A DNA stretch of 6,358 nt, taken from contig CAJKKJ010000054.1 in the NCBI GenBank assembly GCA_905200435.1, positions 1 through 6,358 on the forward strand. The letters are read 5' to 3'. Every line of letters starts with the position of its first letter. Position 1 is the stretch's first letter. The notes under the pieces are model-generated. The model had not been told where the DNA came from and did not search any database. It saw only the letters and a program-made list of their open reading frames with translations. The position numbers were made by a program, and so were the translations under genes. Of the stretch, positions 1 through 5,907 are shown piece by piece. The stretch is from an uncultured Bacillota bacterium. Its GTDB lineage: Bacteria > Bacillota_I > Bacilli_A > RF39 > UBA660.

Positions 1-31
1 TGTTTGTAAAGGGCTTTCATTTTGATTTTTG

Positions 32-59
32 TTGACAAACAATAAAAAAATGGTAAAAT
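32..59 (+). promoter_or_regulatory. Sigma-A promoter of the small ORF / RSH transcription unit
   Basis: A perfect -35 box TTGACA (32-37) is followed after a 16-base spacer by TAAAAT (54-59), with a TGG extended -10 directly before it (51-53). Transcription would start near 65-68, just ahead of the GGGAGG ribosome binding site of the small ORF. It is the only convincing promoter upstream of the RSH gene. The call rests on consensus match and position only. Confidence 0.8.
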
Positions 60-89
60 TGTAACTAATATCGACGGGAGGTATGCGTT

Positions 90-224
90 ATGAATAAAAT
101 TTTTGAAAAAAAATATAATTATTCCAATAACAATAGCGCTAGAAAAGAAATCTCTAACATCTTTTGCTCATGCCTTGCCAAAAAAATAAATAATACCAAA
201 GCGGTAGCGATTAAAACATTATAG
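90..224 (+). CDS. Putative 44-aa small ORF / leader peptide upstream of RSH gene
   Basis: The frame begins at ATG 90, eight bases after a strong GGGAGG ribosome binding site (76-81), and ends at TAG 222-224. An earlier ATG at 83 gives only four codons and sits too close to the binding site. The predicted peptide (MNKIFEKKYNYS... ending AVAIKTL) is basic and Asn/Lys-rich, with a central Cys-Ser-Cys, and has no clear signal peptide or membrane helix. I do not recognise its family. Codon use is unlike the neighbours: many C-ending codons (ATC, TGC, AAC, TCC, GCC, ACC) and two GCG. The last third of the ORF forms the 5' arm of an intrinsic terminator and the stop codon lies in its loop, which is the geometry expected of a translated attenuator leader. 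It could instead be a small protein gene in its own right, or a non-coding RNA with a chance frame. Confidence 0.45.
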   Translation: MNKIFEKKYNYSNNNSARKEISNIFCSCLAKKINNTKAVAIKTL

Positions 225-245
225 TGTTTTTCGCGCCGTTTTTTT
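198..245 (+). terminator. Intrinsic terminator/attenuator between small ORF and RSH gene
   Basis: The 5' arm 198-218 pairs with 225-242 in three blocks: AAAGCGG with CCGTTTT (one G-U pair), GCGA with TCGC, and AAAACA with TGTTTT. The blocks are separated by small bulges (205-206 against 235, and 211-212). The loop is TTATAG (219-224), and the T-run covers 239-245. The RSH ribosome binding site begins about four bases later, and I find no second promoter after the hairpin. RSH transcription therefore has to pass through this structure. That makes it either a leaky terminator or a regulated attenuator. Confidence 0.75.
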
Positions 246-260
246 GTTAGGAGGTAATTC

Positions 261-1700
261 ATGAATAGTATTACATTAAATGATTTAATAAACAAATTAA
301 AGGAATATAATCCAGAAGAAATAGAGTATGTAAAAAAAGCGTATGAATATGCAAATGTTTTACATGCAGGACAAAAAAGACAAAGTGGTGAGCCATATAT
401 AAGTCATCCACTAAATGTTGCATATATACTAGCAGAAATGCATGCTGATAGAGAGACAATATGTGCTGGATTACTACATGATACACTAGAAGATACAAAT
501 ATTACAAAAGAAGATCTAGCGCATGATTTTAATCAAAATATTGCTAATCTAGTAGACGGAGTAACAAAAATATCTAAAATGAATTTCTCTTCAAAACAAG
601 AACAAAATAATGCAAATACAAGAAAGATAATAACAGGTATAACAGAAGATGTAAGAATAATAATTGTAAAACTAGCAGATAGACTTCATAATATGCGTAC
701 ATTAGAGTTTAAATCAGAGTTTAAGCAAAAAGAAAATTCATTAGAAACAATGGAAATATTCGTACCACTTGCTTATTATATAGGAGCATATAGAATAAAA
801 TCAGAATTAGAAGATTTATCATTAAAATATTTAAAACCAACTATATATCAAACAATACTTGAAAAGAAAATATCAATAGAAGAAAAAAGTAATGATTGTT
901 TAAAAGAGATGTTTTATAAAATAGAACATTTACTAAATAATCAAAATATACCAAATGAAATAAAAATAAGAACAAAAAATATTTACGGTATATATAAAAG
1001 ATTGGATGCTGGTCATAAACTATCTGATATACATGATTTACTAGCACTAAAAGTAATGGTTGACAGTATAGAAAATTGTTATAGAACACTAGGTATTGTT
1101 CATAGTGAATATCATCCAATAAATAATAAATTTAAAGATTATATTTGTAATCCTAAAACAAATATGTATAGAAGTCTTCATACAACAGTATTTGGGCCAG
1201 AAGATAGATTAGTTCAGACACAAATAAGAACATTTAATATGGATAAAATTGCATCATTTGGTTTAACTGCATATTGGGATGAACAAAAAGGCAAAGCAAG
1301 AGATATTATGCAAAATGATTTAAAACAAAAATTTCAATTTTTTAAATCATTAGTTGAAATAAATTCTATGTTTAGTGACAACAAAGATTTTGTAAATCAA
1401 GTAAAAGTAGAATTATTTACCGATAAAATATATGTGTATACAACAAAAGGAGATATCATAGAACTACCAAAAGGAGCAACACCAATAGATTTTGCATACA
1501 AAATAGGTACAAATTTAGGCAATACAATGGTTGGAGCATTTGTAAATGATGAATATGTACCAGTTAATTATATTTTAAAAAATAAAGATAGAATAAGAAT
1601 TGTAACTGATGAACTATCATACGGACATAGAGATGATTGGGTTGAGATGGCCCATACAAGTTTAGCAAAAACTAAAATAAAAGAATTTAATAAGAAGTAA
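261..1700 (+). CDS. relA: Short RelA/SpoT homologue (RSH): (p)ppGpp hydrolase, synthetase site degenerate
   Basis: A cytoplasmic alarmone enzyme of the RelA/SpoT family. The family hydrolyses (p)ppGpp through an N-terminal HD domain and makes it from ATP and GDP/GTP through a nucleotidyltransferase domain. The HD domain (about residues 25-150) keeps His49, the His73-Asp74 pair, Glu77-Asp78 and the ADRLHNMRT motif with Asp140 and Asn144, so hydrolase activity looks intact. The synthetase domain (about 235-345) keeps Arg237, Lys239, Asp259, the KFKDYI loop, Tyr303 and His307. The usual ExQIRT motif reads QTQIRT, with Gln319 in place of the catalytic Glu, and AHW reads AYW. A TGS domain spans about 381-447. 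The protein stops soon after it, so the helical, zinc-finger/CC and ACT regions of ~730-residue long RSHs are missing. The ATG at 261 follows a strong AGGAGGT site (249-255). Family assignment is certain; loss of synthesis is inference. Confidence 0.95.
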   Translation: MNSITLNDLINKLKEYNPEEIEYVKKAYEYANVLHAGQKRQSGEPYISHPLNVAYILAEMHADRETICAGLLHDTLEDTNITKEDLAHDFNQNIANLVDGVTKISKMNFSSKQEQNNANTRKIITGITEDVRIIIVKLADRLHNMRTLEFKSEFKQKENSLETMEIFVPLAYYIGAYRIKSELEDLSLKYLKPTIYQTILEKKISIEEKSNDCLKEMFYKIEHLLNNQNIPNEIKIRTKNIYGIYKRLDAGHKLSDIHDLLALKVMVDSIENCYRTLGIVHSEYHPINNKFKDYICNPKTNMYRSLHTTVFGPEDRLVQTQIRTFNMDKIASFGLTAYWDEQKGKARDIMQNDLKQKFQFFKSLVEINSMFSDNKDFVNQVKVELFTDKIYVYTTKGDIIELPKGATPIDFAYKIGTNLGNTMVGAFVNDEYVPVNYILKNKDRIRIVTDELSYGHRDDWVEMAHTSLAKTKIKEFNKK

Positions 1701-1750
1701 AAAAATATTTAAAATAGTATATATACCAATAAAAGTTTGGAGGAGAAAAT

Positions 1751-2307
1751 ATGAAAAAGAAATATAAAATTTATATACCATCAGGTAACCCTACAGCACT
1801 CGTAAATGGAATTGTTGAAAGTCAAGAAGAAAGAAAAAAATAAATAAGAATTACCAATTAATAGTTGCATATGGCTATAGAGCATTAAGCAAACAAAAAA
1901 AATATTTTAACGAAGAAATAGAAAAAGCAGAAAAGTTATTTAGTAATAAAGATGAATTATATGAATACGTGCATGAAAAAATAGCCGTACCAGAAGTTGC
2001 TGGCCACCCAACAAGAGGTGCAGTTGATGTTACAATATACGATATGGAAAATCAAAAAGAATTAGATTTCGGATCAAAAATTCATGATTTTTCAAGCGAT
2101 ATATGTTATACATTCTATAAGAATATAAGTGATGATGAAAAAGAAAATCGAATGCTTTTAAGACACTTGATGTTAAATGAAGGATTCACTCCATATGATG
2201 GAGAATGGTGGCACTTCTCTTATGGAGATAGGGAGTGGGCATTCTATTATAAAAAAGGAGAATGTTTGTACAATGTAATTGATGAGAAGAATGCCTACAA
2301 AATATAA
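1751..2307 (+). pseudogene. Frameshifted chimeric VanX-type D-Ala-D-Ala dipeptidase (M15D)
   Basis: A strong GGAGGA site (1739-1744) precedes ATG 1751. This frame runs only 30 codons (MKKKYKIYIPSGNPT... ERKK) to TAA 1841-1843. The -1 frame, open from 1819, then carries the catalytic part of a zinc D-Ala-D-Ala dipeptidase to TAA at 2305-2307. On a joined 185-residue numbering it has Arg44 in a GYR motif (VanX Arg71), His86 and Asp93 in GHPTRGAVD, and Glu152-Trp-Trp-His155. The His-to-Asp spacing of seven and the EWWH motif match VanX zinc ligands and catalytic Glu, so the active site is complete. The usual VanX N-terminus is absent. The first 30 residues look more like the start of a DapF/PhzF-fold epimerase-like protein, recalled from memory and uncertain. 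Family members cleave D-Ala-D-Ala in cell-wall precursor turnover. The only normal start after the stop is GTG 1969, without a ribosome binding site and past the Arg. The gene is a degenerate fusion, a recoded gene or a sequencing error. Confidence 0.7.
1834..1843 (+). other. A-AAA-AAA slippery heptamer immediately before in-frame TAA
   Basis: Seven A bases (1834-1840) lie in the zero frame as AGA AAA AAA TAA. This is the X-XXY-YYZ arrangement of a -1 frameshift heptamer, with the stop codon as the next codon. A -1 slip continues as ATA AAT AAG into the dipeptidase frame, and one extra A in the run would have the same result. Runs of A are common in this AT-rich DNA, and I see no convincing downstream stimulatory stem-loop, so programmed frameshifting is not shown. 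Confidence 0.4.
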
Positions 2308-2350
2308 ATAAAAACAATAAGATAAAATTATAAAAAAATATAAAAAGGAA

Positions 2351-2378
2351 TTTACAAATAAAAAAATTATGATATAAT
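2351..2378 (+). promoter_or_regulatory. Sigma-A promoter of the T-box/valS/rluB operon
   Basis: TTTACA (2351-2356), a 16-base spacer and a perfect TATAAT (2373-2378) preceded by TGA (2370-2372), an extended -10. The start point is expected near 2384-2387, just before the first T-box elements. The stretch 2308-2350 between the dipeptidase gene and this promoter shows nothing recognisable, and no terminator. Confidence 0.85.
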
Positions 2379-2555
2379 ACAATTAAAGCAACGAACAAGA
2401 GGAGTAAATTAACTGTTTTTTAAAGAGAGCAAATGTTGGGTGAAAATTTGTAAAAACAATAATTGAATGTAGCTTGGGAGCCTTATATCAGAACTAACAG
2501 TAAGATATAATGTTTGTCGCATTAAGACATTAAGGTAATAGAAATATTATAAAAT

Positions 2556-2583
2556 AAGGTGGTACCACGAGTAAGTCGTCCTT
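2556..2583 (+). promoter_or_regulatory. T-box antiterminator helix
   Basis: AAGG (2556-2559) pairs with CCTT (2580-2583), and ACG (2567-2569) pairs with CGT (2577-2579). A seven-base bulge TGGTACC (2560-2566) presents the TGGT bases that contact the tRNA acceptor end. The loop is 2570-2576. This fold uses bases 2569-2576 of the terminator's 5' arm, so the two structures exclude each other. Confidence 0.8.
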
Positions 2584-2605
2584 TGGGATAACTTACTCTT
2601 TTTTT
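2569..2605 (+). terminator. T-box-controlled intrinsic terminator
   Basis: GAGTAAGT (2569-2576) pairs perfectly with ACTTACTC (2591-2598) over eight base pairs, followed by seven T bases (2599-2605). It is the default off-state when tRNA-Val is charged, and is disrupted by the overlapping antiterminator. Confidence 0.92.
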
Positions 2606-2643
2606 GATTAAAATCAAAAAATAAAAAGAAGGGAGAATGTAAA

Positions 2644-5169
2644 ATGTTAGAAAAAAAATATGACCATAAATTAGTAGAAGAAGGAAAATATAAAAATTGG
2701 AAAGAAAAAGGATACTTTGAACCAGGTGATTTAAGTAAAAAGCCATTCAGTATAGTATTACCACCTCCAAACGTAACCGGAAAACTACACTTAGGACATG
2801 CATACAATACAGCAATACAAGATGCAATAATAAGATACAAAAGAATGCAAGGATTTGATTGCCTATGGTTACCAGGAATGGATCATGCAGCAATAGCAAC
2901 AGAAGCAAAAGTAGTAAAAAAATTAAAAGAACAAGGAATAAATAAATATGAATACGGAAGAAAAAATTTTCTAAAAGCATGTTGGGATTGGACACATGAA
3001 TATTCAGAAAATATCAGAAATCAATGGGGAAAATTAGGACTATCACTAGCATACTCAAGAGAAATATTTACACTAGATGATAAAGTAAACAAAGCAGTAA
3101 ACAAAGTATTTACAGATTATTACAACGAAGGAATAATATATAGAGGCGAAAAAATAATAAACTGGGATCCTGAAGCAAGAACAGCCTTATCAAACGAAGA
3201 AGTAATATATAAAGATGTAGAAGGAGCTTTCTATCACTTAAAATACTATATAGAAGGAACAAATGATTATCTAGATGTAGCAACAACAAGACCAGAAACA
3301 CTATTTGGTGATACAGCAGTTGCAGTAAATCCAGAAGATGAAAGATATAAAAATTTAATAGGAAAAAATGTAATACTACCAATAGTAAACAAACTAATAC
3401 CAATAATAGGTGATGAACATGCTGATCCAGAGTTTGGAACAGGATGTGTAAAAATAACCCCAGCTCATGATCCTAACGATTTTGAAGTTGGAAACAGACA
3501 CAATTTAGAAAGAATTGTTGTAATGGATGAAAAAGCAATAATGAATGAAAATGCTATCGGTTATACAGGACTAACAAGAGAAGAATGCCGAAATAAATTA
3601 ATTGAAGATCTAAAAGAAAAAGATTTACTAATAAGAATAGAAAAAATAACCCATTCAGTAGGACATTCAGAAAGAACAGGTGTAATGGTAGAACCATACC
3701 TATCAAAACAATGGTTTGTAAAAATGGATGAACTAGCAAAAAGAGTATTGGATAACCAAAAAAATGAGGAAACAAAAATAAACTTTGTACCAGAAAGATT
3801 TGAAAAAATATTAAACCACTGGATGGAGATAAGTTATGACTGGTGTATATCAAGACAATTATGGTGGGGACATAGAATTCCTGCATGGTACAAAAACGAT
3901 GAAATCTATGTAGGAACAGAAGCACCAACTGAAGAAGGTTGGGAGCAAGATACAGATGTATTAGATACATGGTTCTCAAGTGCATTATGGCCATTCTGTA
4001 CACTAGGCTGGCCAAATGAGTCAGAAGATTATAACAGATATTTTCCAAATGATTGTTTAGTAACAGCATATGATATTATCTTCTTCTGGGTAGCACGTAT
4101 GGCATTCCAAACAGAAAAAATAACAGGTCAAAGACCATTTAAAGATTGTATAATACATGGACTTATAAGAGATAAAGAAGGAAGAAAAATGAGTAAGTCC
4201 TTAGGAAATGGTATTGACCCAATGGATATGATTGAAGAATATGGTGCAGATAGTTTAAGATTTTACATAACAACCGATTGCGCTCTTGGAACAGACTTAA
4301 GATTTGATACTGAAAAAGTAAAATCAACATGGAATTTTATAAATAAACTATGGAATGCATCAAGATATGTATTAATGAACATTGAAAATTTAAAAGAATA
4401 TGATTTTTCAAATATAAATGAATCAGATAAATGGATTTTATCAAAATATGAAAACATAGTAGGAAGTATAACAAATCATATGGATAACTATGAATTCAAT
4501 TTAGCAGGATCAGAATTATACAATTTTATATGGGAAGATTTCTGTAGTAACTATATAGAATTTTCTAAATTTACAAGCAGTGAAATAGGTACACAAAGTA
4601 CATTATGCTATGTATTAACAGGAATATTAAAAATGATGCATCCATTCATGCCATTTGTAACTGAAGAAATATATAACATGTTACCAATAAAAGATAAAGC
4701 ATCAATAATGATAAGTGAATATCCAAAATATGAAGAAAAATATGTATATAAAAATATATTAAAAAAATATGATTATATAATAGATTTTATAAGACAATTC
4801 AGAAATGTAAAACTAGAAAATCAAATAACAAAAGATTTAAAAGTAAAAATAAACAATAATGAAGATTATACATTAATAAATAAAATACTAAAATTAGAAG
4901 ATAGTATTACAGAAAGTGAATTAAATATAACAAAATTTAATATAAGCAATAATATGTATAATATGGATATATACTTTGAAAAAGAAATAACAAAAGAGGA
5001 TGAAGAATTAAGACAAAAACAAATTGAAAATTTAAAAAAATCTATTGAAAGAAGAAAAACTCTATTAAGTAATGAAAACTACGTAAAAAAGGCACCACAA
5101 AATTTAGTAGAACAAGAAAAACAAAAATTAAATGAAGAAGAAAATATGTTAAAGGAGATGACTAAATAA
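2644..5169 (+). CDS. valS: Valyl-tRNA synthetase
   Basis: A class Ia aminoacyl-tRNA synthetase that joins valine to tRNA-Val in the cytoplasm and hydrolyses mischarged threonine. The Rossmann fold begins with PPPNVTGKLHLGH (HIGH-type motif HLGH at residues 49-52) and its second half carries the KMSKS loop at 515-519. Between them lies the CP1 editing domain, with TTRPET at 214-219 and the later TPAHDPNDF segment. The DTWFSSALWPF block is characteristic of ValRS. An anticodon-binding helical domain follows from about residue 594. The last ~60 residues are a charged helical arm (LRQKQIENLKKSIERRK...), the tRNA-contacting coiled coil. At 841 residues it is slightly shorter than the ~880 of many bacteria, but I see no motif lost. 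The ATG at 2644 follows AAGGGAG (2629-2635). Expression is set by the valine T-box upstream. Confidence 0.98.
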   Translation: MLEKKYDHKLVEEGKYKNWKEKGYFEPGDLSKKPFSIVLPPPNVTGKLHLGHAYNTAIQDAIIRYKRMQGFDCLWLPGMDHAAIATEAKVVKKLKEQGINKYEYGRKNFLKACWDWTHEYSENIRNQWGKLGLSLAYSREIFTLDDKVNKAVNKVFTDYYNEGIIYRGEKIINWDPEARTALSNEEVIYKDVEGAFYHLKYYIEGTNDYLDVATTRPETLFGDTAVAVNPEDERYKNLIGKNVILPIVNKLIPIIGDEHADPEFGTGCVKITPAHDPNDFEVGNRHNLERIVVMDEKAIMNENAIGYTGLTREECRNKLIEDLKEKDLLIRIEKITHSVGHSERTGVMVEPYLSKQWFVKMDELAKRVLDNQKNEETKINFVPERFEKILNHWMEISYDWCISRQLWWGHRIPAWYKNDEIYVGTEAPTEEGWEQDTDVLDTWFSSALWPFCTLGWPNESEDYNRYFPNDCLVTAYDIIFFWVARMAFQTEKITGQRPFKDCIIHGLIRDKEGRKMSKSLGNGIDPMDMIEEYGADSLRFYITTDCALGTDLRFDTEKVKSTWNFINKLWNASRYVLMNIENLKEYDFSNINESDKWILSKYENIVGSITNHMDNYEFNLAGSELYNFIWEDFCSNYIEFSKFTSSEIGTQSTLCYVLTGILKMMHPFMPFVTEEIYNMLPIKDKASIMISEYPKYEEKYVYKNILKKYDYIIDFIRQFRNVKLENQITKDLKVKINNNEDYTLINKILKLEDSITESELNITKFNISNNMYNMDIYFEKEITKEDEELRQKQIENLKKSIERRKTLLSNENYVKKAPQNLVEQEKQKLNEEENMLKEMTK

Positions 5170-5894
5170 TGGAGCGCCTTCAAAAAGTAATAGCTGAGTC
5201 AGGATATGCATCAAGAAGAAAAGCCGAAGAATTAATAAAAGCAGGTAAAGTATATGTAAATGGAAATAAAGTAACCGAAATGGGTTTTAAAGTAAGTGGA
5301 AATGATTTAATAGATATAAATGGTAAACCATTAAAAAAAGAAGATAAAGAGTATTATCTATTAAATAAACCTAGAGGAGTTGTTACCACAACAAGTGATG
5401 ATAAAAATAGAAAAACAGTAACAGATCTAATTGAAACACCAAAAAGAATTTATCCTATAGGTAGACTAGATTATGATACGACAGGAGTATTACTACTAAC
5501 AAATGATGGTGAATTAACAAATATACTAAATCATCCATCATCAGAAGTTTCTAAAATATATGTTGCTAAAATAGATGGAATAGTAGAACCATTTAAAGTA
5601 AAAAAACTAGAGCAAGGTGTAATAATAGATGGTGTAAAAACATCTAAAGCAAAAATAAGAATAAAAAAATTGGATAAAAAAAATAATGCTTCTTACATAG
5701 AAATTACAATACATGAAGGAAAAAATCATCAAGTTAAGAAAATGTTTGAGGCAATAGGTTATAAAGTTACAAAATTAAAAAGAGAAAAATATGCATTTTT
5801 AGATGTTAAATCATTAAAATCAGGCGAATATAGAAAATTAACAACAAAAGAAGTAAAAAGTTTATATGCATTAGGAAAAAATAGGGCTCTATAA
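5169..5894 (+). CDS. rluB: RluB/RsuA-family rRNA pseudouridine synthase
   Basis: Isomerises a specific uridine of rRNA to pseudouridine. The closest match in style is the RluB group, which modifies 23S rRNA near the peptidyl-transferase centre; RsuA (16S) cannot be excluded from sequence alone. An S4 RNA-binding domain occupies residues 1 to about 55 (ERLQKVIAESGYASRRKAEELI). The catalytic domain follows, with LLNKPRGVVTT (64-74) and GRLDYDTTGVLLLTNDG (98-114), whose Asp101 is the expected nucleophile. The family's GRNRQVRRMF motif appears as GKNHQVKKMF (184-193). At 241 residues the length is normal and complete. The ATG overlaps the valS stop by one base (TAATG), with AAAGGAG (5151-5157) inside the valS end, so the two genes are cotranscribed under T-box control and probably translationally coupled. 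Confidence 0.93.
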   Translation: MERLQKVIAESGYASRRKAEELIKAGKVYVNGNKVTEMGFKVSGNDLIDINGKPLKKEDKEYYLLNKPRGVVTTTSDDKNRKTVTDLIETPKRIYPIGRLDYDTTGVLLLTNDGELTNILNHPSSEVSKIYVAKIDGIVEPFKVKKLEQGVIIDGVKTSKAKIRIKKLDKKNNASYIEITIHEGKNHQVKKMFEAIGYKVTKLKREKYAFLDVKSLKSGEYRKLTTKEVKSLYALGKNRAL

Positions 5895-5907
5895 AATCCT
5901 ATTTTTT
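5876..5907. terminator. Bidirectional terminator between convergent genes
   Basis: AAAAAATAGG (5876-5885) pairs perfectly with CCTATTTTTT (5898-5907) around a 12-base loop. The plus strand ends in a run of T (5902-5909), and the A-run at 5876-5881 gives the equivalent T-run on the minus strand. The hairpin includes the last codons and stop of the pseudouridine synthase gene and the stop and final codons of the opposing glycosyltransferase gene, so one structure can end both transcripts. Confidence 0.85.

Larger units (their letters stand above)
2385..2605 (+). ncRNA. T-box riboswitch, valine-specific leader of valS
   Basis: A tRNA-sensing transcription attenuator. Conserved elements in order are: a GAGGAGTA segment (about 2399-2406, the AGUA/K-turn region), AGAGAG (2424-2429), a small hairpin CAAAT/ATTTG (2430-2450) whose loop carries GGTG (the GNUG element, 2439-2442), and then GAAT-GTA-GCTTGGGAGC. 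GTA (2469-2471) is a valine codon in the usual specifier position. A stem II-like region with AGTAAG follows (2499-2504), then stem III TAATA-GAAA-TATTA (2536-2549) and the T-box AAGGTGGTACCACG (2556-2569). TGGT (2560-2563) would pair with an uncharged ACCA tail, which suits discriminator A of tRNA-Val. Uncharged tRNA-Val should stabilise the antiterminator and turn on valS. Specifier choice is inference from motif position and the downstream gene. Confidence 0.93.

Noticed and set aside
83..97. Four-codon ORF from ATG 83
   Set aside because: It lies one base after the GGGAGG site and overlaps the better spaced ATG 90.
134..141. Palindrome TAGCGCTA as an antiterminator partner or operator
   Set aside because: Only about five bases can pair with the terminator 5' arm (CGCTA with TAGCG at 205-209), too weak to call a competing structure, and no second copy suggests an operator.
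1969..2307. A separate 112-residue protein starting at GTG 1969
   Set aside because: Family sequence, including the GYR motif, continues upstream of this GTG in the same frame, and there is no ribosome binding site before it, so it is not a credible start.
2500..2502. GTA as an alternative T-box specifier codon
   Set aside because: It belongs to the conserved AGTA element of the stem II region. The GTA at 2469-2471, between GAAT and GCTTGGGAGC, sits where specifiers are normally found.
2637..2642. ATG-TAA minimal ORF just before valS
   Set aside because: The ATG is one base from the ribosome binding site, too close for initiation. It is most likely a chance occurrence in AT-rich sequence.
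3554..4069. A 171-codon minus-strand open frame within valS
   Set aside because: It is a Leu/Ile/His-rich antisense shadow of the valS codons, with no ribosome binding site or recognisable domain. The other long minus-strand frames inside the plus-strand genes are the same kind of artefact.
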